Part shown: one piece after another, positions 22,181 to 32,086 of the stretch
Layout: each line of letters opens with the position of its first letter
Position numbering within the stretch: the stretch's first letter is position 1
Source: Coprococcus phoceensis
GTDB lineage: Bacteria; Bacillota; Clostridia; Lachnospirales; Lachnospiraceae
NCBI RefSeq assembly: GCF_900104635.1
Contig: NZ_FNWC01000005.1
Coordinates: forward strand, 1 to 64,000
Direction: 5' to 3'
Length of the DNA: 64,000 bases
Translations under genes and position numbers: made by a program
Notes under the pieces: generated by a model
What the model saw: the letters and a program-made list of their open reading frames with translations, nothing else
Database searches by the model: none
What the model was told of the DNA's origin: nothing

Positions 22181-22837
22181 ATGTTAGAAAAATATAAAAC
22201 AGTATATCAAGGCGGCGAAGGGGAGACCGTTGAAAAAAAGTCAAGATTCATTGCGACGGTCATTCCGGTAAAGACAGAAGAAGAGGCGATTGCGTTTATC
22301 GAAAGCATGAAGAAAAAGTATTGGAATGCAACGCACAATTGCTCTGCCTATGTAATCGGTGAGCAGTTTCAAATCCAAAGATGCAGTGATGATGGAGAGC
22401 CAAGTGGTACAGCTGGGAAACCAATGCTAGATGTCCTGCTTGGCGAGGAGATTCATGACACAGCAGTTGTTGTGACAAGGTATTTTGGAGGAACGCTTCT
22501 TGGAACAGGTGGACTTGTGAGAGCTTATTCCGGTTCGGTACAGGCGGGACTTTCCGCTAGTAAGATTATTACCAAATTGCACGGGTATAAACTTCGGATA
22601 CAGACAGATTATACAGGACTTGGAAAAATACAGTATATTTTGGGGCAGAGAGGACTGTCGGTACTTGATTCTGTGTACACTGATCAGGTGGAGCTGACTG
22701 CGTTAATTCCGGCGGAGGAACTCAAAACAGTGCGAAATGAGATTACAGAAGGCACGAATGGAAAAGCTGTCATGGAGATAGAAGAGGAGTGCTACTTCGC
22801 GGAGATAGATGGGGAAATGAAGACTTTTAAAGATTGA
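22181..22837 (+). CDS. YigZ/IMPACT family protein
   Basis: A 218-residue protein with the UPF0029/IMPACT N-terminal domain (about 15-125), including the signature DDGEPSGTAGKPML, and a smaller C-terminal ferredoxin-like domain (about 138-195). The family is near universal in bacteria; the E. coli member is YigZ. The precise function is unsettled, with links to translation or stress suggested for eukaryotic IMPACT. It stands alone between PBP and hpf. Confidence 0.9.
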   Translation: MLEKYKTVYQGGEGETVEKKSRFIATVIPVKTEEEAIAFIESMKKKYWNATHNCSAYVIGEQFQIQRCSDDGEPSGTAGKPMLDVLLGEEIHDTAVVVTRYFGGTLLGTGGLVRAYSGSVQAGLSASKIITKLHGYKLRIQTDYTGLGKIQYILGQRGLSVLDSVYTDQVELTALIPAEELKTVRNEITEGTNGKAVMEIEEECYFAEIDGEMKTFKD

Positions 22838-22838
22838 A

Positions 22839-22866
22839 AAAGAGGTGCGTGAGCACCTCTTTCTTA
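22839..22866. terminator. bidirectional terminator, yigZ / hpf
   Basis: A 10-bp perfect stem (AAAGAGGTGC / GCACCTCTTT) with a GTGA loop between two converging genes. Confidence 0.85.
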
Positions 22867-22870
22867 TCTT

Positions 22871-23407
22871 CTATTGGAATTCCGGTTCAATCAGACCGTA
22901 TGTGTTGTTCTTACGTTTGTAGACAACGTTCACTTCATCTGTCTCAGCATTGCTGAATACGAAGAAGTTATGTCCAAGAAGTTCCATCTGAACACATGCG
23001 TCTTCTGGGAACATAGGCTTGATTCCAAAACGTTTTGTACGAATAATCTTAATCTCATCGTTGTTAGAAGTATCCTGCTCTGCCTCGAAGAATTCTGATT
23101 GGAAGTTCCCGCCTTCCTGCTGTCTTGCAATTAATTTGTTCTTATACTTGCGAAGCTGACGTTCAATTACTTCTTCCACTAAGTCAATGGATACATACAT
23201 ATCGTCACTCACTTGTTCGGAACGAATAATGTGACCTTTGACAGGGATAGTTACCTCAATTTTCTGACGCTCTTTTTCAACACTGAGTGTCACGATAATT
23301 TCAGTATCAGGAGTGAAATACCTTTCCAGTTTTCCTAATTTTTGCTCGATGGTTGATTTTAAACCAGGTGTTACATCGATATTTTTGCCGCTAATAATAT
23401 AGTTCAT
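22871..23407 (-). CDS. hpf: ribosome hibernation promoting factor, long form
   Basis: A 178-residue protein. Residues 1-100 form the HPF/RaiA fold (MNYIISGKNIDVTPGLK..., VTIPVKGHIIRSEQ), and about 120-178 form the C-terminal dimerisation domain (IIRTKRFGIKPMFPEDACVQMELLGHNF). The long form pairs two 70S ribosomes into an inactive 100S dimer in stationary phase. A good promoter lies upstream. Confidence 0.95.
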   Translation of the reverse strand: MNYIISGKNIDVTPGLKSTIEQKLGKLERYFTPDTEIIVTLSVEKERQKIEVTIPVKGHIIRSEQVSDDMYVSIDLVEEVIERQLRKYKNKLIARQQEGGNFQSEFFEAEQDTSNNDEIKIIRTKRFGIKPMFPEDACVQMELLGHNFFVFSNAETDEVNVVYKRKNNTYGLIEPEFQ

Positions 23408-23442
23408 GTCTCCAACCCCTTTGCGATATATTTTATGGTCTT

Positions 23443-23471
23443 ATTATACAACCAAATGATGGGACATGCAA
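23443..23471 (-). promoter_or_regulatory. hpf promoter
   Basis: Read on the minus strand: TTGCAT (-35), 17-nt spacer, TATAAT (-10), ending about 35 nt before the hpf start codon. Confidence 0.7.
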
Positions 23472-23547
23472 TAAAAATAACGAGAAAATTCTAAAAATAA
23501 TATAAAAAAACTGACAAATAAAGCTAAAATAAGAAAAAACTCGAAAA

Positions 23548-25371
23548 CTATAGTTTTCCTCTTTTTCTCATCTTGGAATCCAGAATTTTTTTACGGATAC
23601 GAAGTGACTGTGGTGTTACTTCTAACAGCTCGTCGGTATCGATAAAATCAAGCGCTTCTTCCAAACTCAAAATACGTGGAGTTGTAAGCTTGAGCGCATC
23701 ATCGGCACCGGAAGAGCGGGTGTTTGTTAAATGTTTTGTTTTACATACGTTGAGTTCAATATCTTCAGCTTTTCCGTTCTGTCCGATGACCATTCCGGAA
23801 TATACCTTTTCTCCGGCCCCGATAAAGAGAGTACCTCGCTCTTGAGCGCTGTACAATCCGTAAGTAACAGATTCGCCAGTTTCAAAAGCAATCAGAGAAC
23901 CTTGTTTGCGATACTGAATGTCTCCTTTATATGGTGCGTAGCCGTCAAATGCAGTATTTAAAATTCCATTTCCTTTTGTGTCTGTCATGAATTCCCCACG
24001 GTATCCGATCAGACCTCTTGCAGGGATTGAAAATTCCAGTCTTGTAGTTGTCCCGTTGGAGGCGCTCATATTCTGGAGTTCTCCTTTTCGCTGACTTAAC
24101 TTGTCGATGACTGTTCCGGTAAATTCATCCGGTACGTCGATGTATGCAGTCTCGATTGGCTCTAAGAGTTTGCCGTTCTCATCTTTTTTATAGAGAACTT
24201 CCGCCTTGCTTACTGCAAATTCATAACCTTCACGTCTCATGTTTTCGATAAGAACGGACAAGTGAAGTTCACCACGTCCGGATACACGGAAACTGTCTGC
24301 GTTTTCTGACTCTTCGACACGGAGACTGACATCTGTATTCAATTCACGCAGCAGACGGTCACGCAGGTGGCGGGACGTTACAAATTTTCCTTCCTGTCCG
24401 GCAAATGGGCTGTCATTGACGATAAACTGCATTGCAATCGTTGGTTCTGAAATCTTTTGGAATGGGATTGCAACCGGATTTTCAGGAGAACAGAGTGTGT
24501 CACCGATAGAAATATCTGAAATTCCTGAAATTGCAACGATCGATCCGATTGTTGCCTCTTTTACTTCTACTTTGTTGAGTCCGTCAAATTCATATAATTT
24601 GCTGATTTTTACTTTTTTCTGTTTGTCAGGTTCGTGGGCGTTTACGACAACCATGTCCTGATTTACGGCGATCGTACCGTTGTCTACTTTTCCGATACCA
24701 ATACGTCCGACATATTCATTGTAGTCGATCGTGCTGATAAGAACCTGTGTATCGGTGTCAGGATCACCTTCCGGAGCAGGGATATAATCTAAAATTGTCT
24801 CGAATAATGGAATCATATTTTCCGGTTCATCTGTCAAATCTAAGATGGCATGTCCGGCTTTGGCAGATGCATATACAAATGGGCAGTCCAACTGTTCGTC
24901 AGATGCGTCAAGATCCATGAACAATTCTAAAATCTCGTCGATGACCTCTTCCGGTCTTGCCTCCGGACGGTCAATTTTATTGATGCAGACGATGACCGGA
25001 AGCTGTAACTCCAACGCTTTTTTCAATACGAATTTTGTCTGAGGCATCGCACCTTCAAATGCATCTACGACAAGGATAACACCGTTTACCATCTTTAAGA
25101 CACGCTCTACCTCACCGCCGAAATCGGCATGTCCAGGTGTGTCGATGATGTTGATCTTCGTATCTTTATAGTATACGGCTGTATTTTTTGCCAAAATAGT
25201 GATTCCACGTTCACGCTCGATATCGTTGGAATCCATGACACGCTCAGCCACTTCCTGATTGGCGCGGAATACACCGCTTTGCTTTAAAAGCTCGTCTACC
25301 AGTGTTGTCTTTCCGTGGTCAACGTGAGCGATGATGGCAATATTTCTAATATCTTCTCTTTGTTTCTTCAT
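23548..25371 (-). CDS. typA: ribosome-associated translational GTPase TypA/BipA
   Basis: A 607-residue GTPase of the EF-G family: G1 AHVDHGKTT (about 15-23), G3 [12 protein letters not shown]4 NKID, then domains II, III, V and the TypA-specific C-terminal domain ([16 protein letters not shown]). It binds the ribosome at the EF-G site and supports assembly or growth under stress. ATG 25371 is chosen because an AGAAGG site is about 8 nt upstream; an earlier in-frame start nine codons upstream has none. The palindrome GAAAACTATAGTTTTC (23543-23558) overlaps the stop codon. Confidence 0.95.
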   Translation of the reverse strand: MKKQREDIRNIAIIAHVDHGKTTLVDELLKQSGVFRANQEVAERVMDSNDIERERGITILAKNTAVYYKDTKINIIDTPGHADFGGEVERVLKMVNGVILVVDAFEGAMPQTKFVLKKALELQLPVIVCINKIDRPEARPEEVIDEILELFMDLDASDEQLDCPFVYASAKAGHAILDLTDEPENMIPLFETILDYIPAPEGDPDTDTQVLISTIDYNEYVGRIGIGKVDNGTIAVNQDMVVVNAHEPDKQKKVKISKLYEFDGLNKVEVKEATIGSIVAISGISDISIGDTLCSPENPVAIPFQKISEPTIAMQFIVNDSPFAGQEGKFVTSRHLRDRLLRELNTDVSLRVEESENADSFRVSGRGELHLSVLIENMRREGYEFAVSKAEVLYKKDENGKLLEPIETAYIDVPDEFTGTVIDKLSQRKGELQNMSASNGTTTRLEFSIPARGLIGYRGEFMTDTKGNGILNTAFDGYAPYKGDIQYRKQGSLIAFETGESVTYGLYSAQERGTLFIGAGEKVYSGMVIGQNGKAEDIELNVCKTKHLTNTRSSGADDALKLTTPRILSLEEALDFIDTDELLEVTPQSLRIRKKILDSKMRKRGKL

Positions 25372-25625
25372 TGTAAAATACCTTCTTTCTGTTATCAAAA
25401 AGCTTTTATATCCATAAAAGCAAAGGTTTTAAAATATAACTCATATAGTTTATCATATTATTAACAGAATACAAGAGTTTAAGTGAGAAATATAGAAAAT
25501 GTCGAGAAAGGCTGTCGAGAATTGGCGCACGGTTTTTAAGGCAAAAAGTTCTAAAGTGTGTAAAATAGAAATAGACTTAGTAGTGACTAAAAAATACTGC
25601 GAAGAGGAAGGGAGAACTACAATTC

Positions 25626-26255
25626 ATGTCAGATAAGATTATTGAAAACAACCAGGTAACGATTATGGGAGAGGTGGCGTCTCAGTTTACATTCAGCCAC
25701 GAGGTATTCGGGGAAGGCTTTTATATGGTGGAAGTGCTTGTGAAGCGTTTGAGCAATTCAGACGATCGTATTCCGCTGATGATTTCAGAGAGGCTGATTG
25801 ATGTGCATCAGGATTACACAGGGGAATATATTATGGTAACAGGGCAATTCCGCTCCTATAATCATCATGATGAACAAAAAAACAGACTTGTACTTTCTGT
25901 ATTTGTAAGAGAGGTAACATTTGTGGAAGAAGAGCTTGATGGGGCAAAGACAAACAGTATCTTTTTAGATGGCTATATCTGCAAAACACCGATTTACAGA
26001 AAGACACCGCTTGGAAGAGAGATTGCAGATCTTCTGCTGGCTGTAAACAGACCATATGGGAAATCGGATTACATACCATGCATCTGCTGGGGAAGAAATG
26101 CAAGATTTGCATCTGGCTTTGAAGTCGGAGAACATGTGCAGATATTAGGGCGGATTCAGAGCCGGGAATATATAAAAAAACTGACAGAGACAGAGACGCA
26201 GAAACGGATTGCATATGAAGTTTCTGTAAGCAAACTGGAATGTGTAGAAGAATGA
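25626..26255 (+). CDS. OB-fold, single-stranded DNA-binding-like protein
   Basis: A 209-residue protein that appears to hold two OB-fold units: residues about 8-100 (VTIMGEVASQFTF..., GEYIMVTGQFRSYN) and about 105-205 (NSIFLDGYICKTPIYRKTPLGREIADLLLAVNR...IPCICWGRNARFASGFEVGEHVQILGRIQSREY). The second half closely follows the SSB core pattern (W-G-R-N-A, G-E/D-x-V-x-I-x-GRIQSR). It is a stand-alone gene, not the classic ssb between rpsF and rpsR. The role in DNA binding is inferred; it may act in replication or repair. Confidence 0.7.
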   Translation: MSDKIIENNQVTIMGEVASQFTFSHEVFGEGFYMVEVLVKRLSNSDDRIPLMISERLIDVHQDYTGEYIMVTGQFRSYNHHDEQKNRLVLSVFVREVTFVEEELDGAKTNSIFLDGYICKTPIYRKTPLGREIADLLLAVNRPYGKSDYIPCICWGRNARFASGFEVGEHVQILGRIQSREYIKKLTETETQKRIAYEVSVSKLECVEE

Positions 26256-26339
26256 GTTCACGTGCATTGACATTGCCTGTGAATGGTGCTAAAATCCTGT
26301 AAGAGAGAACTGAGAACTCGGTATGTAAGGAGGACTAGA

Positions 26340-27224
26340 ATGGCTATTTTTACAGGGGCAGGAGTGGCGATTATCACACCATTTCATGCGGATGGAAGTA
26401 TTAATTATGAAAAATTAGAAGAATTGATTGATTATCATTGCAATAACGGGACAGACAGTATTGTGATTTGTGGCACGACAGGTGAGTCTGCGACGATGAC
26501 AGAAGAAGAACATCTGGACTGTATTAAAAAGACAATTGATTTCACAAAAGGAAGAGTTCCGGTTATCGCGGGAACGGGATCAAACTGTACAAGAACAGCA
26601 ATTGAATTGTCAAAAGCGGCAGCAGAGTACGGGGCAGATGGATTACTGGTTGTCACCCCATATTATAATAAAGCAACACAGGCCGGATTGATTCAACATT
26701 ATACAGCGGTTGCGAATGAAGCTAAAGCGCCAATTATCATGTACAGTGTGGCAAGCAGAACAGGCTGCAATATTGAGCCGGCGACAGTTGCGCATCTTGT
26801 GAAGAATGTGGATAACATTGTCGGAATCAAGGAAGCTTCGGGGAATATTTCTCAGGTTGCGAAGATTATGAACCTGACAGATGGAAAGGTCGACTTGTAT
26901 TCAGGAAATGATGATCAGATTGTGCCGATTATGTCCCTTGGCGGAAAAGGTGTGATTTCTGTATTGTCTAATATCGCCCCAAAAGAGACGCACGATATCT
27001 GTGCAAAATTCTTTGAAGGTGATGTAAAAGGAAGTATGGAATTACAGTTAAATGCATTGCCTTTGATTGAGCAGTTATTCTGTGAAGTGAATCCAATTCC
27101 TGTGAAAAAAGCGATGAACCTGATGGGAATGGAAGTTGGAGGACTTCGTATGCCGTTGACGGAGCTTACAGAGGCACATACGGAAACGTTAAAGAAAGCG
27201 ATGAAAGATTTTGGGATTTTATAG
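26340..27224 (+). CDS. dapA: 4-hydroxy-tetrahydrodipicolinate synthase
   Basis: A 294-residue TIM barrel with the family motifs GTTGESATM (about 44-52), YNKATQAGL, and the Schiff-base lysine in VGIKEASGN. It condenses pyruvate with aspartate semialdehyde, the first lysine/diaminopimelate-specific step. ATG 26340 follows AAGGAGGAC; an upstream in-frame ATG (26283) has no such site. dapB follows, but with a terminator and separate promoter between. Confidence 0.97.
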   Translation: MAIFTGAGVAIITPFHADGSINYEKLEELIDYHCNNGTDSIVICGTTGESATMTEEEHLDCIKKTIDFTKGRVPVIAGTGSNCTRTAIELSKAAAEYGADGLLVVTPYYNKATQAGLIQHYTAVANEAKAPIIMYSVASRTGCNIEPATVAHLVKNVDNIVGIKEASGNISQVAKIMNLTDGKVDLYSGNDDQIVPIMSLGGKGVISVLSNIAPKETHDICAKFFEGDVKGSMELQLNALPLIEQLFCEVNPIPVKKAMNLMGMEVGGLRMPLTELTEAHTETLKKAMKDFGIL

Positions 27225-27267
27225 ATCGCTGTGAACAGTGATTTTATGCAAAAGAATGTAGAGGTAG

Positions 27268-27299
27268 GAGAGTTTGTTTTTGCAAACTCTCTTTTTTTG
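27268..27299 (+). terminator. terminator after dapA
   Basis: A 9-bp perfect stem (GAGAGTTTG / CAAACTCTC), 6-nt loop, then TTTTTTT. Confidence 0.9.
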
Positions 27300-27307
27300 T
27301 GTTATTT

Positions 27308-27313
27308 TATAAT
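27308..27313 (+). promoter_or_regulatory. -10 element before dapB
   Basis: TATAAT about 30 nt before the dapB start and directly after the dapA terminator. No strong -35 is visible. Confidence 0.45.
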
Positions 27314-27344
27314 ATAAATAACTGTGAACAGGGAGGAAACGAAT

Positions 27345-28103
27345 ATGACAAAATTGATTATGCATGGCTGCAATGGAAAAATGGGACAAGTTATCAGTAA
27401 GATAGTAAAAGAAGACCCGAATGTCGAGATGGCAGCAGGAATAGATGCCTATACTGGAATTGCGAATGATTATCCCGTATTTGAAAGTATTGAAAAGTGT
27501 GATATCAAGGCAGATGCAATCATTGATTTTTCGAACGCGGCAGCAGTGGACGGGCTGCTTGACTACTGTGTGGAAAAACAGGTTCCGGTTGTACTGTGCA
27601 CTACAGGGTTATCAGAGGAGCAGCTAAAGAAAGTAGAAGAGACAAGCAAGAAAGTTGCGGTTTTAAAATCTGCGAATATGTCATTGGGAGTCAATATGTT
27701 ATTAAAACTGCTTCAGGATGCGGCAAAAGTGCTTGCACCAGCGGGGTTTGACATTGAGATTGTCGAAAAACATCATAATCAGAAAGTGGATGCGCCGAGC
27801 GGAACTGCACTTGCAATGGCGGATTCGATCAATGAAGCACTGGACAATGAATACCGTTATACTTATGACAGAAGCCAGGTGCGTGAAAAACGTGAGAAAA
27901 AGGAGATTGGAATTTCAGCAGTGAGAGGCGGCACAATTGTAGGAGAGCATGAGGTGATTTTCGCAGGAGAAGATGAAGTCATTGAATTCAAACATACTGC
28001 ATATTCGAAAGCGGTGTTCGCAAAAGGTGCAGTGGAGGCAGGAAAGTTCCTGAAAGGAAAAGGAGCCGGTCTTTACGATATGAGCGACGTGATCCAATTT
28101 TAA
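27345..28103 (+). CDS. dapB: 4-hydroxy-tetrahydrodipicolinate reductase
   Basis: A 252-residue dinucleotide-binding reductase: GCNGKMGQVI at the N-terminus binds NAD(P)H, and EKHHNQKVDAPSGTA carries the catalytic His and Lys. It makes tetrahydrodipicolinate for lysine and peptidoglycan diaminopimelate. ATG 27345 follows GGGAGGAAAC; the in-frame GTG at 27324 lies before this ribosome site and is less likely. Confidence 0.96.
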   Translation: MTKLIMHGCNGKMGQVISKIVKEDPNVEMAAGIDAYTGIANDYPVFESIEKCDIKADAIIDFSNAAAVDGLLDYCVEKQVPVVLCTTGLSEEQLKKVEETSKKVAVLKSANMSLGVNMLLKLLQDAAKVLAPAGFDIEIVEKHHNQKVDAPSGTALAMADSINEALDNEYRYTYDRSQVREKREKKEIGISAVRGGTIVGEHEVIFAGEDEVIEFKHTAYSKAVFAKGAVEAGKFLKGKGAGLYDMSDVIQF

Positions 28104-28226
28104 AAATAGTCAAAAAAAGGAAAAAACTCCCAATGAAAAGTGAAGTATATATTTGAGAAAAATGCAGATATTACATGATAAGAAGTAATTCTTAATGGTA
28201 CTACATGAAAGAAAGGGAGTAAAAAA

Positions 28227-28544
28227 ATGAAAAAATTGAAAAAAGTAATCTTGTGTATGCTGTGCGTTGGAGTACTTTGCTCAACAACAGGCTGTGGAAG
28301 CAATACAAAAGATGATGCGGCAAACAATACAACAACCGACAAAAATACGACAACCGATCCGACAAAAGACAACAATGGAGATGGTGTGATCGATGATCTG
28401 GGCAATGCCGTGAAAGATGGTGTCGACGATGTAGAAAAAGGTGTTGACAATGTAAGAGATGGTGTCAGGGATATGACGGATGATGCGACAGACCAGACAC
28501 CGGATAAGACGACTGACAAAAACGTAAATGACGCAACAAAATAA
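28227..28544 (+). CDS. small predicted lipoprotein
   Basis: A 105-residue secreted protein. A signal peptide (MKKLKKVILCMLCVGVLCS) ends in the lipobox TTGC, so Cys23 would be lipid-anchored to the membrane. The mature part is very hydrophilic: a Thr/Asn/Asp linker, then a short repeating unit of the form DGV-DDVEKGV-DNVRDGV (about 60-85) that could form an amphipathic helix, and a Thr/Asp/Lys tail. I do not recognise a family function. Ribosome site AAAGGGAG precedes the start. Confidence 0.75.
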   Translation: MKKLKKVILCMLCVGVLCSTTGCGSNTKDDAANNTTTDKNTTTDPTKDNNGDGVIDDLGNAVKDGVDDVEKGVDNVRDGVRDMTDDATDQTPDKTTDKNVNDATK

Positions 28545-28554
28545 TTATTTATGG

Positions 28555-28585
28555 AAGGGAACGTGAAAAAGCGTTCCTTTTTTTG
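28555..28585 (+). terminator. terminator after small lipoprotein gene
   Basis: A stem around GGAACG / CGTTCC extended by A-T and one G-T pair, then TTTTTTT. Confidence 0.85.
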
Positions 28586-28593
28586 GCAAAAAA

Positions 28594-28602
28594 TGCTATA
28601 CT
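28594..28602 (+). promoter_or_regulatory. extended -10 promoter for hisA-like gene
   Basis: TGCTATACT (TG-N-TATACT) directly follows the terminator, about 30 nt before the start codon. Confidence 0.5.
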
Positions 28603-28633
28603 AAACGAAAATTGCAAAAGTGAGGGAAGAAAT

Positions 28634-29422
28634 ATGCAATTCAGACCTTGTATTGACATACATAATGGAGCTGTCAGGCAGATTGTCGGAGGGTCACTGA
28701 AAGATGAAGGTGATCAGGCAATCACAAATTTTACTTCGGAATATGATGCGCGGTTTTATGCAAATCTCTATCGAAAAGATGGTATTCGAGGAGGACATAT
28801 TATATTGCTGAATCCAAGTACATCAGAATATTTTGATGCCACAAAAAAGCAGGCGTTGGAGGCACTGCGTGCATATCCGCAAGGAATGCAGATCGGTGGA
28901 GGAGTTACCGCAGAGAATGCGAAGGAATATCTGGATGCAGGAGCAAGTCACGTCATTGTCACATCATATGTTTTTCGAGATGGAGAAGTAAAGTGGGAGA
29001 ATTTGCAAAAACTCAAGGAGACAGTCGGAAAAGAGCGAATCGTGCTTGATTTAAGCTGCAGAAAAAAAGAGGATTTTTACTATATTGTGACAAACCGATG
29101 GCAGACATTCACCAATGTGAAGGTGACGATATCATTATTGGACCAGCTTTCAGATTACTGTGATGAATTTCTGATACATGGGGTAGATGTGGAGGGAAAA
29201 TCATCAGGAGTAGAACTGCCGCTTGTGGAACTGCTTGCAAAGTGGGATGGTATACCGATTACTTATGCAGGCGGAATAGGAAGTCTGGAAGATTTGGAAG
29301 CATTTCGGTGTGCGGGAAAAGAGAAGTTAAATTTTACAATTGGAAGTGCACTAGATTTGTTTGGTGGGCAGATTCCATACGAGAACGTAAAAAAATGTGA
29401 CCATTTGCGAAAGAGTTTGTGA
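28634..29422 (+). CDS. hisA: eukaryotic-type HisA isomerase
   Basis: A 262-residue TIM barrel. MQFRPCIDIHNGAVRQIVGG, GGHIILLNP, GMQIGGGVTAENAKEYLDAG, ASHVIVTSYVF, VLDLSCRKK and FLIHGVDVEGKSSG match the branch of HisA found in fungi and plants (yeast HIS6), not the standard bacterial one. The enzyme opens the ribose of ProFAR to PRFAR in histidine synthesis. No other his gene is near; it sits between a lipoprotein gene and secA. ATG 28634 follows GAGGGAAGAA. Confidence 0.88.
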   Translation: MQFRPCIDIHNGAVRQIVGGSLKDEGDQAITNFTSEYDARFYANLYRKDGIRGGHIILLNPSTSEYFDATKKQALEALRAYPQGMQIGGGVTAENAKEYLDAGASHVIVTSYVFRDGEVKWENLQKLKETVGKERIVLDLSCRKKEDFYYIVTNRWQTFTNVKVTISLLDQLSDYCDEFLIHGVDVEGKSSGVELPLVELLAKWDGIPITYAGGIGSLEDLEAFRCAGKEKLNFTIGSALDLFGGQIPYENVKKCDHLRKSL

Positions 29423-29503
29423 ACAGTTTATAAATTTGTTGAACTGCAATGTATATAGTGATAAAATGGAGATTAGAGTAAATTCGTAAATAAGGAGTAA
29501 AGT

Positions 29504-32068
29504 ATGAGCTTATTAGAAAAAATTTTTGGGACACACAGTGATCATGAGTTAAAGAGAATCTATCCGATTGTTGACCGCATTGAGGCGATGGACGAGGATA
29601 TGCAGAAATTGACGGATGAAGAGTTGAGAGATAAAACAAAAGAGTTTAAAGAAAGACTGGCAAACGGGGAGACATTGGATGATATCCTTCCGGAAGCATT
29701 TGCGACAGTAAGAGAAGCGGCATCGAGATCACTTCATATGAAACATTACCGTGTGCAGCTGATCGGTGGTATTGTACTGCATCAGGGACGTATTGCGGAG
29801 ATGAGAACAGGTGAAGGAAAGACTTTGGTATCGACACTTCCGGCGTATCTGAATGCGTTGGCGGGAAAAGGAGTACATATCGTAACAGTCAATGATTATC
29901 TTGCAAAGCGTGATGCGGAATGGATGGGACAAGTTCACAGATTTTTAGGACTTACAGTAGGCGTTGTTTTAAATGAGATGGACAACGACGAACGTCGTGA
30001 GGCATATAACTGTGACATCACATATGTGACAAACAATGAACTTGGATTCGATTACCTGAGAGATAATATGGTAATCTACAAAGAGCAGTTAGTACAGAGA
30101 GGACTTTCCTATGCGGTAATCGATGAGGTCGACTCTGTATTGATCGATGAGGCGAGAACACCACTTATTATTTCCGGTCAGAGTGGAAAGTCTACGAAGT
30201 TATACGAGGCTTGCGATATTCTTGCAAGACAGCTTGAACGTGGTGAGGCAAGCGGCGAGTTTTCTAAGATGAATGCGATCATGGGCGAGGACATCGAAGA
30301 GACAGGTGATTTTATCGTCAATGAGAAAGAGAAGAATATCAACCTGACAGAAGAAGGTGTGAAGAAGGTAGAAAAATTCTTCCACATCGAGAATCTTGCG
30401 GATCCGGAACATTTAGAGATCCAGCACAATATTATTTTGGCGCTTCGTGCACATAATTTGATGTTCAGAGATCAGGATTATGTTGTGGCGGATGATCAGG
30501 TTATGATCGTAGATGAATTTACCGGACGTATTATGCCGGGACGCCGTTATTCTGACGGACTTCATCAGGCAATTGAAGCGAAAGAGCATGTAAAAGTAAA
30601 ACGAGAGAGCAAGACACTTGCGACAATCACATTCCAGAATCTGTTTAACAAATATGAAAAGAAGAGTGGTATGACAGGTACTGCTCTTACAGAAGAAAAA
30701 GAATTCCGTGATATTTACGGAATGGACGTAGTGGAGATTCCAACGAATCTTCCGGTTCTTCGTAAAGATTTGGATGATGCTGTATATAAGACAAAAGATG
30801 AAAAATTCAAAGCGGTAATCGAGGAAATCGTAAGAGCACATGAGACAGGACAGCCTGTACTTGTAGGTACTATTACAATTGAGACATCAGAACTTCTGAG
30901 CAATATGCTGAAGAAAAGAGGAATTCAGCACAATGTCCTTAATGCAAAATTCCATGAGATGGAAGCTGAGATTGTAGCACAGGCAGGTGTGCATGGCGCG
31001 GTTACAATCGCGACGAACATGGCAGGTCGTGGTACCGATATCAAGCTGGACGATGAGGCAAAGGCAATCGGAGGATTGAAGATTATTGGTACAGAGCGTC
31101 ATGAGTCAAGACGTATTGACAATCAGCTCCGTGGTCGTTCCGGTAGACAGGGAGACCCGGGAGAATCCAGATTTTACATTTCTCTGGAAGATGATCTGCT
31201 GAGACTGTTCGGATCTGAAAAACTGATGAGCGTATTTAATACATTAGGTGTGGAAGATGGAGAACAGATTGAACATAAGATGTTGTCCAGCGCAATTGAA
31301 AAAGCACAGAAGAAGCTGGAAGGAAATAACTTTGGAATCCGTAAAAACCTGTTGGAATACGATCAGGTTATGAATGAACAAAGAGAGATCATCTACGAGG
31401 AAAGACGTCGAGTGCTTGATGGGGAGAGCATGAGAGATTCAATCTATCATATGATTACAGAGTATGTGGAGAACACAGTGGATGCGTGTGCATCTCCGGA
31501 CACAGAATCTGATGAGTGGGATTTAGATGCATTGAACCGTGATCTGTATGCATCATTGCTTTTAAAACCAGTAGCGTTTGAAGAAGTAAAAGAGATGTCT
31601 CAGAAAGAATTGAAACAGATGTTAAAAGAACATGCAGTGAAAGGATATGAGGCAAAAGAGGCTGAGTTCCCAGAACCAGAACAGCTGCGTGAGATTGAAC
31701 GTGTTGTCCTTTTGAAGGTAATCGACGCAAAATGGATGGATCACATTGATGATATGGATCAGCTTCGTCAGGGAATCGGTCTTCAGGCATATGGACAGAG
31801 AGATCCGCTTGTAGAGTACAAGATGGTTGGATATGATATGTTTGGAGCGATGACATCTGCAATTGCAGCAGATACAGTTCGTATGTTGTTCCATGTTCAG
31901 CTTGAACAGAAGGTGGAAAGAGAACAGGTTGCAAAAGTAACCGGCACAAACAAAGATGATACGGCAGCGCATGAACCGAAGAAACGTCAGGAAAAGAAAG
32001 TTTATCCAAATGATCCTTGCCCATGTGGAAGCGGTAAAAAATACAAACAGTGCTGTGGAAGAAAATAA
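29504..32068 (+). CDS. secA: preprotein translocase ATPase SecA
   Basis: An 854-residue motor of normal length. Walker [10 protein letters not shown] (about 100-108), [17 protein letters not shown] and [11 protein letters not shown] are the helicase motifs; the C-terminal zinc motif [14 protein letters not shown] binds SecB or lipids. It drives secreted proteins through SecYEG. It opens a transcript with prfB 18 bp later. Confidence 0.98.
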   Translation: MSLLEKIFGTHSDHELKRIYPIVDRIEAMDEDMQKLTDEELRDKTKEFKERLANGETLDDILPEAFATVREAASRSLHMKHYRVQLIGGIVLHQGRIAEMRTGEGKTLVSTLPAYLNALAGKGVHIVTVNDYLAKRDAEWMGQVHRFLGLTVGVVLNEMDNDERREAYNCDITYVTNNELGFDYLRDNMVIYKEQLVQRGLSYAVIDEVDSVLIDEARTPLIISGQSGKSTKLYEACDILARQLERGEASGEFSKMNAIMGEDIEETGDFIVNEKEKNINLTEEGVKKVEKFFHIENLADPEHLEIQHNIILALRAHNLMFRDQDYVVADDQVMIVDEFTGRIMPGRRYSDGLHQAIEAKEHVKVKRESKTLATITFQNLFNKYEKKSGMTGTALTEEKEFRDIYGMDVVEIPTNLPVLRKDLDDAVYKTKDEKFKAVIEEIVRAHETGQPVLVGTITIETSELLSNMLKKRGIQHNVLNAKFHEMEAEIVAQAGVHGAVTIATNMAGRGTDIKLDDEAKAIGGLKIIGTERHESRRIDNQLRGRSGRQGDPGESRFYISLEDDLLRLFGSEKLMSVFNTLGVEDGEQIEHKMLSSAIEKAQKKLEGNNFGIRKNLLEYDQVMNEQREIIYEERRRVLDGESMRDSIYHMITEYVENTVDACASPDTESDEWDLDALNRDLYASLLLKPVAFEEVKEMSQKELKQMLKEHAVKGYEAKEAEFPEPEQLREIERVVLLKVIDAKWMDHIDDMDQLRQGIGLQAYGQRDPLVEYKMVGYDMFGAMTSAIAADTVRMLFHVQLEQKVEREQVAKVTGTNKDDTAAHEPKKRQEKKVYPNDPCPCGSGKKYKQCCGRK

Positions 32069-32086
32069 AGAATAAGAGGTGAGAAC

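Noticed and set aside
23543..23558. Palindrome GAAAACTATAGTTTTC at the end of typA as a terminator
   Set aside because: It has no loop and is rich in A-T; a T run exists on the minus strand, but the call is too weak to list.
28100..28519. A 139-codon minus-strand frame
   Set aside because: It opposes a small lipoprotein gene that has a signal peptide, lipobox and ribosome site.
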